A stretch of DNA of 64,000 bases, taken from NCBI RefSeq assembly GCF_003050615.1, contig NZ_NWBU01000004.1, forward strand, positions 1-64,000. The letters are read 5' to 3'. The DNA is from Sphingomonas oleivorans (lineage in GTDB: Bacteria; Pseudomonadota; Alphaproteobacteria; Sphingomonadales; Sphingomonadaceae). Below are positions 10,305 through 19,063 of the stretch, in pieces (the stretch's first letter is position 1; each line of letters starts with the position of its first letter). A program made the translations under genes and the position numbers. The notes below the pieces were generated by a model. It was not told where the DNA came from. It saw only the letters and a list, made by a program, of their open reading frames with translations, and ran no database searches.

Positions 10305-11696
10305 TCAGTCCTCGACGAAGCTGAAGGGGGCGATGCCGCGCTCGCGCTCATTGAGGAGCAGGGCGCGGCCCGCGGGCGGCACGGCGCGTTGGGGACAATC
10401 GATGCGCAGGCAGCGGCGGCAGCCAAGCCCGATCGGCGTGGCGGCCTGCTCGCCCAGATCGAGGCCGCGCGCATGGACGAGCGAGCTGGCCTGATCGGCG
10501 GCGATGCCGAGGCCGATCGCGAATTCCGCACGCACGCCACCAAGCGAACGGACCTGCGAATGCACGGTGCGGGCGAGCGTGAGCCAGCGGCTGCCATCTT
10601 CCAGCAGCACGAGCTGGCGCACCAACTCGCCGGGGCGATCGAAGACGTTGTGCAGCCGCCAGAGCGGGCAGCGTCCGCCGGCCTCGACCAGCGGCGCGGC
10701 GGACGCGCCGGCATAGCGTTTGGAGACCTGCCCCGCCCGATCGATGCGGAGCATGAAGAAAGGCAGGCCGCGCGCGCCGACCCGTTGCAGGGTGGTCAGC
10801 CGATGCGCCACCATCTCGAACCCGGCGTTGAAGCGGCGCTGGAGCAGCTCGACATCATAGCCCGTCGCCTCACAGGCACGCAGGAAGCGGCCATAGGGCA
10901 TCATCAGCGCGGCAGCGAAATAGGAAGTGACCGCCCGACGGAAGAGGCGCTCGGCCCCACGCTCGCTGAAGGAGGCCCCCTTCACCAGCGCGTCCAACTC
11001 CCCCCGCGCCTCGATCAGGCCGAGCTGGAAGGCGGCCTGGAAAGTGCGCGACGCCGGATCGAGCATCTCGGACAATTGCAATTGCCGGGAATGGAGATCG
11101 AGACGGCGGAGCCGATCGGGCATCACATCCACCGGCAGGATGCGGATGGTGAGCTGGTGCCGGACGCGCAGCCGCTCGGCGATCGCGCCATAAAGATCGC
11201 CCGCGCCAAGCCGGAGCTCGTCTGCCAGCGCCTCGGCCTGCGCGTCGAGATCGGCGAAATGGTTGCGCCACCGCTCAAGCTCGCGCCGCGCGGCAGCCAC
11301 CGCATCGCTATCCTCGGTCGGCACCTCGCCGACGCCCTCGCGCAGTCGATCGAAGGCGCGAGCGAAGGCCTCCGCCCCGCCGGGCGCGGCGGCAATCCAT
11401 TCCTCCACCTCCGCCCGATCGACGGAGAGATCGGCGAAGAGCGGATCGGCCAGCCGCCGGCGGAGCGCATCCGCCCCGCCCCCCGGCTCGTCCGCCACAA
11501 GCGCGCGCGGATCGAAATCGAACAGCTCGGCGAAGCGCAGCAGCAACGCCGCCGTCAGCGGACGCTGATTGCGCTCGATCAGATTGAGATAGCTGGGCGA
11601 GACCTCCAGCAACTCCGCCATAGCCACCTGGGTGAGGCCACGGTTGCGGCGCAGGCGACGGATATGAGGGCCGGCAAAAAGCTTCCTGTCTGCCAT
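10305..11696 (-). CDS. XRE/ScfR-type transcriptional regulator (RamB-like)
   Basis: The 463-residue protein has an N-terminal XRE helix-turn-helix (IRRLRRNRGLTQVAMAELLE, SPSYLNLIERNQRPL). The middle is an IrrE-like DUF955 domain (YFAAALMMPYGRFL). The C-terminal DUF2083 region is cysteine-rich (GLGCRRCLRIDCPQRA). This is the architecture of RamB and the short-chain fatty acyl regulators. RamB controls glyoxylate-cycle genes in actinobacteria, where it also lies near isocitrate lyase. Here the gene is divergent from aceA, with a perfect palindrome (11702-11717) five bases upstream of its ATG 11696. It is therefore very likely the aceA and self regulator. Whether it represses or activates, and its ligand, cannot be read. 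Confidence 0.9.
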   Translation of the reverse strand: MADRKLFAGPHIRRLRRNRGLTQVAMAELLEVSPSYLNLIERNQRPLTAALLLRFAELFDFDPRALVADEPGGGADALRRRLADPLFADLSVDRAEVEEWIAAAPGGAEAFARAFDRLREGVGEVPTEDSDAVAAARRELERWRNHFADLDAQAEALADELRLGAGDLYGAIAERLRVRHQLTIRILPVDVMPDRLRRLDLHSRQLQLSEMLDPASRTFQAAFQLGLIEARGELDALVKGASFSERGAERLFRRAVTSYFAAALMMPYGRFLRACEATGYDVELLQRRFNAGFEMVAHRLTTLQRVGARGLPFFMLRIDRAGQVSKRYAGASAAPLVEAGGRCPLWRLHNVFDRPGELVRQLVLLEDGSRWLTLARTVHSQVRSLGGVRAEFAIGLGIAADQASSLVHARGLDLGEQAATPIGLGCRRCLRIDCPQRAVPPAGRALLLNERERGIAPFSFVED

Positions 11697-11701
11697 AGAT
11701 G

Positions 11702-11717
11702 TGTAAATCCATTTACA
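11702..11717. promoter_or_regulatory. Palindromic operator TGTAAAT-CC-ATTTACA
   Basis: A perfect 7-bp dyad with a 2-base centre lies directly before the start codon of the RamB-like gene and in the shared 168-base region with aceA. It is the best candidate binding site for that regulator. Related TGTAAA and TTTAC halves recur at 11808-11814 (CCTTTAC) and 11851-11857 (GTAAAGG) nearer aceA. Confidence 0.6.
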
Positions 11718-11807
11718 ATCTGACAGAATGATAGCGCATCTGATCGGACCGCGCGACACGAAATCCAGAACGATCCACTCGCCATAGCCGGATTCGACCG
11801 ATTATCT

Positions 11808-11857
11808 CCTTTACCAGGCGCAGCGATACCGCGCGATCTTCCATAATCTTGTAAAGG
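11808..11857. promoter_or_regulatory. Inverted CCTTTAC/GTAAAGG halves before aceA
   Basis: CCTTTAC (11808-11814) and its exact reverse complement GTAAAGG (11851-11857) flank 36 bases immediately before aceA. The second half overlaps the AAAGGATGAG ribosome-binding region. They share TTTAC/GTAAA with the palindrome at 11702-11717 and may be part of the same control region. Confidence 0.35.
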
Positions 11858-11864
11858 ATGAGAC

Positions 11865-13151
11865 ATGGCTGACTTTCTCGATCTCGTCGCCGCTCCTCCG
11901 GGCCGCTTCGACGGCATCAGGCGGACCTACAGGCCGGAAGATGTGGAGCGGCTGCGCGGCTCGCTGGCCATCGAACATACGCTGGCGCGCAAGGGCGCGA
12001 ACAGGCTGTGGGAACTGCTCCACAACGAGTCCTTCATCAATGCGCTGGGCGCGCTTTCGGGCAATCAGGCGATGCAGATGGTCCGCGCCGGGCTGAAGGC
12101 CATCTATCTTTCCGGCTGGCAGGTCGCGGCGGACGCCAACACCGCTGGCGCCATGTATCCGGACCAGTCGCTTTACCCGTCCAACGCCGGGCCGGAGCTG
12201 TGCCGGCGGATCAACCGCACCCTGCAGCGCGCCGACCAGATCGAACATTCGGAGGGCGGCGCAAAGCGCGACTGGTTCGCACCGATCGTGGCGGATGCGG
12301 AGGCCGGCTTCGGTGGGCCGCTCAACTGCTTCGAGATCATGAAGGCCTATATCGAGGCGGGTGCGGCGGGCGTCCATTTCGAGGACCAGCTTGCATCCGA
12401 GAAGAAATGCGGCCATCTGGGCGGCAAGGTGCTGATCCCGACGCAGGCGCATATCCGCAACCTGAACGCGGCGCGGCTGGCCGCGGACGTGATGGGCGTG
12501 CCGACGATTCTGGTCGCCCGGACGGACGCGGAATCGGCCAAGCTCATCACCTCCGACATAGATGAGCGCGACCATGAGTTCATGACGGGCGAACGAACGC
12601 CGGAAGGCTTCTTCCGCCTGCGCGAAGGCACGGGCGTCGATCATTGCATCAGGCGGGGCCTGAGCTTCGCCGAGCATGCCGACCTGCTATGGTGGGAAAC
12701 GAGCCATCCCAATCTGGAGGATGCCAGGCGCTTCGCCGAGGCGATCCACCGGGATTATCCGGGCAAGCTGCTCGCCTATAACTGCTCGCCCTCGTTCAAC
12801 TGGCAGGCGAAGCTGGACAAGGAGACGATCGCCAGCTTCCAGCGCGAGCTGGGCGCCATGGGCTATAAATATCAGTTCGTGACGCTGGCGGGTTTCCACC
12901 AGCTCAATCACGGCATGTATGAGCTGGCCCATGGCTATAGGGATCGGGGCATGGCGGCCTATTCGGAGCTGCAGCAGGCGGAATTCGCCAGCGAGGCAAA
13001 AGGCTACACCGCGACGCGCCATCAGCGCGAAGTGGGCACCGGCTATTTCGATCTGGTCGCGACTGCGGTGAGCGGCGGCACCTCCTCCACCACGGCGCTC
13101 GCGGAATCGACCGAATCCGATCAGTTCGCGACGGTGGCTGCCGCCGAATGA
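11865..13151 (+). CDS. aceA: Isocitrate lyase
   Basis: The 428-residue enzyme splits isocitrate into succinate and glyoxylate, the first step of the glyoxylate bypass used on acetate and fatty acids. The catalytic KKCGH motif is intact (Cys182), preceded by [10 protein letters not shown]. Other family segments are [41 protein letters not shown] and NCSPSFNW. Length matches the bacterial short form. ATG 11865 has an AAAGGATGAG ribosome-binding site. It is divergent from a RamB-like regulator, and a strong terminator follows at 13187-13216. No malate synthase gene is in the window. Confidence 0.97.
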   Translation: MADFLDLVAAPPGRFDGIRRTYRPEDVERLRGSLAIEHTLARKGANRLWELLHNESFINALGALSGNQAMQMVRAGLKAIYLSGWQVAADANTAGAMYPDQSLYPSNAGPELCRRINRTLQRADQIEHSEGGAKRDWFAPIVADAEAGFGGPLNCFEIMKAYIEAGAAGVHFEDQLASEKKCGHLGGKVLIPTQAHIRNLNAARLAADVMGVPTILVARTDAESAKLITSDIDERDHEFMTGERTPEGFFRLREGTGVDHCIRRGLSFAEHADLLWWETSHPNLEDARRFAEAIHRDYPGKLLAYNCSPSFNWQAKLDKETIASFQRELGAMGYKYQFVTLAGFHQLNHGMYELAHGYRDRGMAAYSELQQAEFASEAKGYTATRHQREVGTGYFDLVATAVSGGTSSTTALAESTESDQFATVAAAE

Positions 13152-13186
13152 GGATCGACCAAGAGCTTTTCCTGGGGAGGAGAAGG

Positions 13187-13216
13187 ACGCCCGCCGGAAA
13201 TCCGGCGGGCGTTTTT
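13187..13216 (+). terminator. Rho-independent terminator after aceA
   Basis: A perfect 10-bp GC stem (13188-13197 with 13202-13211), a 4-base loop and a run of five T, placed 36 bases after the aceA stop. Confidence 0.9.
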
Positions 13217-13369
13217 ACCTCCGCGACGCATAGGACGTAATCTGCGATTGGCAGGATCGCTACTCCAGGAGGCCGACATATTGGCGATGACGAATTCCGG
13301 GACGATGACAGGAGCGATGCGGATCCCGCTTGACCGGTCTGGCTGGCGTCACGCGCCGAGCCTCATCGC

Positions 13370-13759
13370 ATGACGCTGCCGCTCGCGCCGAAACCGGACA
13401 CGCCAAAGACAGGCACCAGGGTGCTGATCGTGGAGGATGAGCCGATGGTCGCGCTGGCGGCGGAAGAGATGATCGACAGCCTGGGCTGCATCGTCGCCGC
13501 GAGCGCTGCCACCCTGGCCGAGGCGCTGGCCGTCGTGGCCGCGGGCGAATTCGACGTGGCGCTGCTCGACATCAACCTGAAAGGGACGCCGAGCCTGCCC
13601 GTGGCGACCGCGCTGCGCAAGACGGGCAAGCCGTTCCTCCTCACCACCGGCTATGGCAGCGCGGGCCCGACGGCCGAATATGGCGACGTGCCGCTGCTCG
13701 CCAAACCCTATCGGGTAGCCGCGCTCGGCGCCGCGATCGCGGCGCTGCTGGACGACTGA
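13370..13759 (+). CDS. Stand-alone receiver-domain response regulator
   Basis: The 129-residue protein is one receiver domain without an output domain. It has the acidic pair in VEDEP (about 21-25), phospho-acceptor Asp67 (ALLDINLKG) and conserved Lys112 (LLAKPY). Such single-domain receivers usually work in phosphorelays or stress signalling. They are often paired with HWE-type kinases in sphingomonads, but no kinase is adjacent. It sits alone between the aceA terminator and the convergent amidohydrolase gene. Confidence 0.88.
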   Translation: MTLPLAPKPDTPKTGTRVLIVEDEPMVALAAEEMIDSLGCIVAASAATLAEALAVVAAGEFDVALLDINLKGTPSLPVATALRKTGKPFLLTTGYGSAGPTAEYGDVPLLAKPYRVAALGAAIAALLDD

Positions 13760-13819
13760 GCGCCGGCGCGGCTGGGCCATCCGCCCAGCGGCGCTCAGCC
13801 TGAGCGCGGTGATTTCGGG

Positions 13820-15130
13820 CTATTTCTTCGCGAGCACCGCCAGCGCCGCGCTGGTCATCGCCTCGGTCGCGGTGCCGACCACGCCTTCCGCATCCGGCGC
13901 CCAGAAGGGGCTGTGGATCGACGGCAGCTTGGTGATGTCGCCTTGCGCTGCCTGCCACTTGTCGTGCGGCACGCCGCCGACCCAGAAGAGCAGGCTCTGC
14001 ACGCTCTTGTCCGCCAGATAGAGCTGGCTGAAATCCTCGCCACCCATCTGCGCGCGCGTCACGACCACGCGATCCTTGCCGAAGCGGCGGACGAACAGAT
14101 CGGCCACCTGGCCGGTGAAGGGCTGGGTATTGAAAGTGGCGGGGGTATATTCATCCTTGATCGTCACCACCGGCAGCCGGTCCTCCGGCATGCCGGCGGC
14201 AAGCGCCTCCCCCTTGGCGATGCGGGCGATGCCATCGAGCAGGATCTTGCGCACTTCCGGCGTATAGCTGCGCACGGTAAGCTGGAGCCGGGCCTCGTCG
14301 GGGATGATGTTGTGCTTGGCACCGGCGATAAAGCTGCCGACCGTCACCACCCCCGATTCAAGCGGATCGACCTCGCGCGCGACGAGCGTCTGGAGCGCGG
14401 TGACGATGCGCGCGGCGAGCACGATCGGGTCCTTCGCCAGATGGGGATAGGCGCCATGGCCGCCGACGCCCTTCACCACCAGATCAACCGAATCGACATT
14501 GGCCATGGCATAGCCATCGGCATAACCGACCGTGCCCGCCGGCAATTGCGCGGAATCATGGAAGGCGATCACCGTCGAAGGCTTGGGAAAGCGGGTATAG
14601 AGCCCGTCCGCCAGCATCGCCCGGGCGCCCGAGCCGATCTCCTCCGCCGGCTGGCCGATCATCACCAGCGTGCCCGACCATTGATCCTTCATCGCCGCCA
14701 GCCTGCGCGCCGTGCCGATCCAGGCGGTCATATGCGTATCATGGCCGCAGGCATGCATCACCGGCGTCTCCGCGCCTTCGCGGGTGAGCGACTTCGCCTT
14801 GCTGGCATAAGCCAGGCCCGTCTGCTCGGGCACGGGCAGCCCATCCATGTCGGCGCGCAGCAGCACGACCGGACCGGGGCCGTTGCGCATCACCGCGACC
14901 ACCCCCGTCCGGCCCACGCCGGTCGTCACCTCGAAACCGAGCTTCCTGGCCTCCGCGGCGAGCTTCGCGGCGCTGCGCGTTTCCTGGAAGCTGAGCTCCG
15001 GATTGGCATGGAAATCGCGATAGATGGCGAGCAGGTCCGGCATGTCGGCCTTGATCGCATCGCGGAGCGGATCGGCGGCGGCGGCCGGCGTGGCGGCAAG
15101 GAGCAGGGACAGAGCGATGAGCGGGCGCAT
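13820..15130 (-). CDS. Exported M20-family amidohydrolase (peptidase M20D)
   Basis: The 436-residue protein has a clear signal peptide (MRPLIALSLLLAATPAAAA), so it probably acts in the periplasm. The M20D metal-binding residues are visible: LLRADMDGLP, MHACGHDTHM, GQPAEEIGSGA and the C-terminal MGGEDFS. The dimerisation-domain segment GGHGAYPH is also present. Members hydrolyse N-acyl amino acids such as hippurate or indole-acetyl conjugates; the substrate here is not determined. It ends 60 bases from the convergent receiver gene and is followed upstream on the same strand by the DUF4893 gene. Confidence 0.9.
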   Translation of the reverse strand: MRPLIALSLLLAATPAAAADPLRDAIKADMPDLLAIYRDFHANPELSFQETRSAAKLAAEARKLGFEVTTGVGRTGVVAVMRNGPGPVVLLRADMDGLPVPEQTGLAYASKAKSLTREGAETPVMHACGHDTHMTAWIGTARRLAAMKDQWSGTLVMIGQPAEEIGSGARAMLADGLYTRFPKPSTVIAFHDSAQLPAGTVGYADGYAMANVDSVDLVVKGVGGHGAYPHLAKDPIVLAARIVTALQTLVAREVDPLESGVVTVGSFIAGAKHNIIPDEARLQLTVRSYTPEVRKILLDGIARIAKGEALAAGMPEDRLPVVTIKDEYTPATFNTQPFTGQVADLFVRRFGKDRVVVTRAQMGGEDFSQLYLADKSVQSLLFWVGGVPHDKWQAAQGDITKLPSIHSPFWAPDAEGVVGTATEAMTSAALAVLAKK

Positions 15131-15192
15131 GGATACTCCGGTTCAGCCTCGGGATGCGTCACTCTGCCGATTCGATCGCGCAGCGCAACATA

Positions 15193-15876
15193 TCAGTCGC
15201 GCGGCAACAGCTCGATCACGTCCAGCGTCGATTCCCAGCGCGGATAGGGCAAGACGAGGCGCCAGCGCCTGGGGCCAACCCGCTCGACCAGCCCCACCAT
15301 GTCCCGATCGGCATCGCGGCCATAAGCGAGGCCCCGCTTCTCGTCGCCCAGCACCATCGTGCCGAGAAAGATCATGCGGCGATCGCTATCGGGATAGATC
15401 AGGCCTGCGGGCCGCTGCGAACCATCCAGCTTGCGCAGGCTGCGCTCCCCATCCGCCCCGGCGATGCGGCAGGCGAAATAGGGATAGGCGATATAATCGG
15501 GAAGCCCCGCCGATTGCGCGCCGAGCTTGATGACACGACAACGATAGTCGCCGGGCGGCGGCGCGGGATCGACCAGCGCCGCATCGGGCGCAAGGAGCGC
15601 CCCCTGCGCGACGATGCGCATGCCGGCCCCGGCATTTCTCGCCTTGGCAAGCGCGTCCATCCAGGCGGTGCGCCAGTTTCTAAGCCGGGCGCGATCGGCC
15701 TCGGTGGCGACCGCACGCCAGCCGCTCACCTGCGGCGGCGCACTCGGCACGGCGAGCGGCGACGGCAGCACGGCCGGCCTCTCCCCCCCGCGATCACCGT
15801 GCGAACAGCCCGCTAGTCCCAACGAAGCCGGCAGCAGCGCCGCACACAGCATGCTTCTCAAATCCGGCCTTTCCAC
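15193..15876 (-). CDS. DUF4893 lipoprotein
   Basis: The 227-residue protein begins with a lipoprotein signal (LLPASLGLAGCS, lipobox LAGC about residue 21-24) and a proline/serine-rich linker. The body has DUF4893 features (LRNWRTAWMDALAKARNAG, PPPGDYRCRVIKLG, LVLPYPRWESTLDVIELLPR). The family is common in sphingomonads and its role is unknown; the signal places it in an outer or inner membrane facing the periplasm. It lies 62 bases before the M20 gene on the same strand, which may or may not be an operon. Confidence 0.82.
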   Translation of the reverse strand: MERPDLRSMLCAALLPASLGLAGCSHGDRGGERPAVLPSPLAVPSAPPQVSGWRAVATEADRARLRNWRTAWMDALAKARNAGAGMRIVAQGALLAPDAALVDPAPPPGDYRCRVIKLGAQSAGLPDYIAYPYFACRIAGADGERSLRKLDGSQRPAGLIYPDSDRRMIFLGTMVLGDEKRGLAYGRDADRDMVGLVERVGPRRWRLVLPYPRWESTLDVIELLPRD

Positions 15877-15948
15877 AACGGCTATCGGGAAGCCAGAATA
15901 TCGCGCGCCGCGCCCGCCGCAATCCCGAAGCGCGGATCACCCGATCGG

Positions 15949-16734
15949 CTATTGCGCGGTCCAGCCGCCATCGACCGACAGGTTGGCGCCGGTGATGCCC
16001 CTCGCCTCATCGCGGCAGAGATAGAGGACAAGGCTCGCCACCTGCTCCACCGTAACGAATTCCCGCGTCGGCTGGCCGGCGAGCAGCACATCGTTCATCA
16101 CCTGCTCGCGCGTCATGTTGCGCGCCTTCATCGTGTCGGGGATCTGCTTTTCGACGAGCGGCGTCCAGACATAGCCGGGGCTGATGCAATTGGCGGTGAT
16201 GCCGAAGGTGGCGGTTTCGAGCGCGACCGTCTTGGCAAGCCCGGCAAGGCCGTGCTTGGCGGTGACATAGGCCGATTTGAAGGGCGAGGCGACGAGCGAA
16301 TGGGCGGACGCGGTGTTGATGATCCGGCCCCATTTGCGCGCCTTCATGCCCGGCACGGCGGCGCGAATGGAATGAAAGGCGGAGCTGAGATTGATAGCGA
16401 TGATCGCATCCCATTTCTCGATCGGAAATTCCTCGATCGGGGCGACATGCTGGATGCCGGCATTGTTGATGAGGATGTCCACCGCGCCGAACCGCCCTTC
16501 GGCATCATGGACCATCGCGGCGATCTCGTCCGGCTTCGTCATGTCGGCGGGAGAATAGGTGGCACCCGCGCCGCTCGCCTGCTCCAGCGCCACGCGCTCC
16601 GCCTCGATCGCGGCGGCGTCGCCGAAGCCGTTGATCACGATATTGGCGCCCTCTGCGGCCAGCGCCTTGGCATAGGCCAGGCCGATCCCCGAGGTGGAGC
16701 CGGTGATGACGGCGGTCTTGCCTTTCAGGAACAT
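15949..16734 (-). CDS. 3-hydroxybutyrate dehydrogenase (SDR)
   Basis: The 261-residue short-chain dehydrogenase has the NAD-binding TGSTSGIG motif (about 12-19), NNAGIQ and the catalytic Ser-Tyr-Lys set (SAHSLVASPFKSAYVTAKHG). The segments HVAPIEEFP, TANCISPGYVWTPLVEKQIP and the C-terminal SVDGGWTAQ are typical of D-3-hydroxybutyrate dehydrogenase. The enzyme interconverts 3-hydroxybutyrate and acetoacetate in PHB or ketone-body use. ATG 16734 was chosen because the SDR fold starts right after it. A patatin-like gene lies 100 bases upstream on the same strand; the two are often neighbours in PHB-related loci. Confidence 0.92.
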   Translation of the reverse strand: MFLKGKTAVITGSTSGIGLAYAKALAAEGANIVINGFGDAAAIEAERVALEQASGAGATYSPADMTKPDEIAAMVHDAEGRFGAVDILINNAGIQHVAPIEEFPIEKWDAIIAINLSSAFHSIRAAVPGMKARKWGRIINTASAHSLVASPFKSAYVTAKHGLAGLAKTVALETATFGITANCISPGYVWTPLVEKQIPDTMKARNMTREQVMNDVLLAGQPTREFVTVEQVASLVLYLCRDEARGITGANLSVDGGWTAQ

Positions 16735-16834
16735 ATCGATCTCCCACGATTCGACCCCACATGCAGGGAGCCTGTCTGTGCCCCGCAGGTTCAACAAGGG
16801 CCGACGCCGCGTCAATCACTTCCGGCGGACGCGC

Positions 16835-17989
16835 TCACCGTCTGGTCAGATCGAAGGCCGCGGTCTTGCCGTCCAATATGTTGCGCGCCAGCAGCTCGGA
16901 CTTGGTCATCGTCTGCGCGACCGAGGCGCGGCCGGACATCCAATGTTCCGCCATGGTGCGCGCCGAAAATTCATAGTCGCGCGAGCCGCCTTCCCAGGCA
17001 TTGGCACGATAGATGAGGTGAACGAGGCTGACCGCATGCTGGCGCGCCGCCTCGCGCAGCAGCGCCGCATCGGGGCGTTGCCGCAATTCCTCGGGCAAGG
17101 CATCGAGCAAGCGGGCAAGTGCCTCGCGCTCCTTGCGATAGCGCAGAAGCATATCCGAAACCTGCCTGGTACGGCTGGAAAACTGAATCTCCTTGGCGCG
17201 CGAATAGACGTCGGTGATCGTTTTGGGCGCCTCATTCGCGGCAGGGAAGAGATCCACCTGGAAGACGAGCATGTCGCTCGCCTGCCGCTCCAGCACATGG
17301 CTGAGCGGCGTGTTGGAGACGAGACCGCCATCCCACCACAGCTTGCCGTCTATCTCCACCGGCGGCAGGCCGGGCGGAAGCGCGCCCGAGGCCATGATGT
17401 GCCGCGCGTCGATCCGCCCATTGGCGGTGCAGAAATAGTGGAAGTTACCGCTCTCCACCTCGACTGCGCCGACCGACAGTCGCACTGGCCCGTTGTTGAG
17501 CAGATCCCAGTCAACCAGCTCGTCGAGCGTTTCGGCGAGCGGTGACGTATCATAGAAGCTCAAAGCATCGGATGTGCCGGGAATGGCGAGGGTGGGCGGC
17601 ACCAGACGGGGGCGGAACATGCCGGGCACGCCCAGCGCGGCGACCATCCCGGCGGACCATTCATGGATCAGCTCGCGCCCGAAATCGGCATGCCAGATGG
17701 GGAAGCTCGGCTGGGCCGAGGTGACCCTGTCCCAGAAGGCACGAAGCCTTTGCACCCGCAATTCCGGAGGATTGCCGGCTATGATCGCAGCGTTGATGGC
17801 GCCGATCGAGATGCCCGCAACCCAATCCACCTCGATCGCCGCCTCGTCCAGCGCCTCATAGACTCCAGCCTGGAAGGATCCCAGCGCGCCCCCGCCCTGG
17901 AGCACCAGCGCCACCTGATCCGGCAGCGGAACGGCCCGGGCCACACGCTGGGGATGGGCCGCGCCAGGATGGGGATCCACATCTGCCAT
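16835..17989 (-). CDS. Patatin-like phospholipase with DUF3734 domain
   Basis: The 384-residue protein has the patatin oxyanion motif QGGGALGSFQ (about 33) and the nucleophile serine motif GISIGAIN (GxSxG, about 60). The Asp of the dyad is in DGGLVSNTPL. The C-terminal part (MLLRYRKEREALARLLDALP, then a Y/F-rich segment) is the DUF3734 domain seen in homologues next to 3-hydroxybutyrate dehydrogenase. It probably hydrolyses phospholipids or polyhydroxyalkanoate-linked lipids in the cytoplasm or at the membrane; no signal peptide is seen. ATG 17989 is preferred, and an in-frame ATG at 18043 is an alternative. Confidence 0.87.
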   Translation of the reverse strand: MADVDPHPGAAHPQRVARAVPLPDQVALVLQGGGALGSFQAGVYEALDEAAIEVDWVAGISIGAINAAIIAGNPPELRVQRLRAFWDRVTSAQPSFPIWHADFGRELIHEWSAGMVAALGVPGMFRPRLVPPTLAIPGTSDALSFYDTSPLAETLDELVDWDLLNNGPVRLSVGAVEVESGNFHYFCTANGRIDARHIMASGALPPGLPPVEIDGKLWWDGGLVSNTPLSHVLERQASDMLVFQVDLFPAANEAPKTITDVYSRAKEIQFSSRTRQVSDMLLRYRKEREALARLLDALPEELRQRPDAALLREAARQHAVSLVHLIYRANAWEGGSRDYEFSARTMAEHWMSGRASVAQTMTKSELLARNILDGKTAAFDLTRR

Positions 17990-18094
17990 GCATGATTGAT
18001 GCGCCCATTGCTGCAGCGCGACAAGGGCGGAAGTTTCGCCCATGCAACCCCTGCCCCACCCAGGCATTCAGCCCCTGACGAATGGAGACTGGCG

Positions 18095-18973
18095 ATGCGC
18101 CTCGACGATTACCGGACCAGCGACAATGTGGAAGATCAGCGGGGCATGAACTTCGGCGGCGGGGGCAGTGGCGGCCTCGGCCTGATCGGCATGCTGCTGG
18201 GCGGCGGCAAGATCGGCGTGGCGATCGCCATATTGCTGATCCTCGGCACCATCTTCTTCGGCGGCGACATATTCGGCGGGGGCGGCCAGCGGGCCGTGCC
18301 GCAGGCCGGCCAGTCGGCGGGCCGTGATGCTGCCGCGGCCTGCGCGGTCGATCAGGCGAGCACCTTTTCCTGCCGCGTGCTGGCCAGCACCGAAGACACA
18401 TGGGCACGCATCTTCCAGGAAGAGGGCGGCCGCTATACGCCTGCCAAGCTGGCCTTCTATGGCGGAACGGGCCAATCGGGCTGCGGCGCGGCGCAGGCGG
18501 CGATGGGCCCCTTCTACTGCCCGAGCGACAATGGCATCTATCTCGACACCAGCTTCTTCCGGGAACTCGAGCAGCGTTTCGGCGCGGCGGGCGATTTCGC
18601 CCAGGCCTATGTCATCGCGCATGAGGTGGGCCATCATGTACAGGCGCTGACCGGCGTCGCTGATCAGGTCCGCCGGGCGCAGGCGCGATCGAACGAGGCG
18701 ACAGGCAATGCGCTGCAGGTGAAGATGGAATTGCAGGCAGATTGCTATGCCGGCGTCTGGGCGGCACGCAATCGCGACCGCATCGAGCCGGGCGATGTGG
18801 AGGAAGGGCTGCGCGCCGCACAGGCGATCGGCGACGATACGCTGCAGAAGGCCGCCGGCCAGCGCCCCGTGCCCGAAAGCTTCACCCATGGCACCTCGGC
18901 CGAGCGGATGCAGTGGCTGAAGCGCGGGCTGGACAGCGGCGATCCGGCGCAGTGCGACACCTTCGCCGGATAG
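18095..18973 (+). CDS. Neutral zinc metallopeptidase (YpfJ-like)
   Basis: The 292-residue protein has a glycine-rich N-terminus, one membrane helix (IGVAIAILLILGTIFFGG, about 40-58) and a periplasmic zinc-peptidase domain. The HExxH motif is HEVGHH (about residue 179), with QADCYAGVWA further on supplying the third ligand region. These YpfJ/PF04228 proteins are predicted neutral zinc peptidases of unknown substrate. ATG 18095 has a GGAG ribosome-binding site. It is divergent from the patatin gene and ends at a shared terminator with the DUF2171 gene. Confidence 0.9.
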   Translation: MRLDDYRTSDNVEDQRGMNFGGGGSGGLGLIGMLLGGGKIGVAIAILLILGTIFFGGDIFGGGGQRAVPQAGQSAGRDAAAACAVDQASTFSCRVLASTEDTWARIFQEEGGRYTPAKLAFYGGTGQSGCGAAQAAMGPFYCPSDNGIYLDTSFFRELEQRFGAAGDFAQAYVIAHEVGHHVQALTGVADQVRRAQARSNEATGNALQVKMELQADCYAGVWAARNRDRIEPGDVEEGLRAAQAIGDDTLQKAAGQRPVPESFTHGTSAERMQWLKRGLDSGDPAQCDTFAG

Positions 18974-19002
18974 GCGCCGGAGAAGCCGCCCCGGCACGCG
19001 AA

Positions 19003-19030
19003 AAGGGCCCGGCCTGACGGCCGGACCCTT
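19003..19030. terminator. Bidirectional hairpin between convergent genes
   Basis: A 12-bp stem with one mismatch (19003-19014 with 19019-19030) closes a TGAC loop between the metallopeptidase stop and the convergent DUF2171 stop. It has A/T ends on both sides and can serve both genes. Confidence 0.65.
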
Positions 19031-19063
19031 CGCGCACAGCGCATGACGCCGTCCGGAGGCCGA

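Noticed and set aside
13913-15247. A 444-residue plus-strand frame over the amidohydrolase
   Set aside because: It is the reverse shadow of the M20 gene, which has its metal ligands and a signal peptide on the minus strand.
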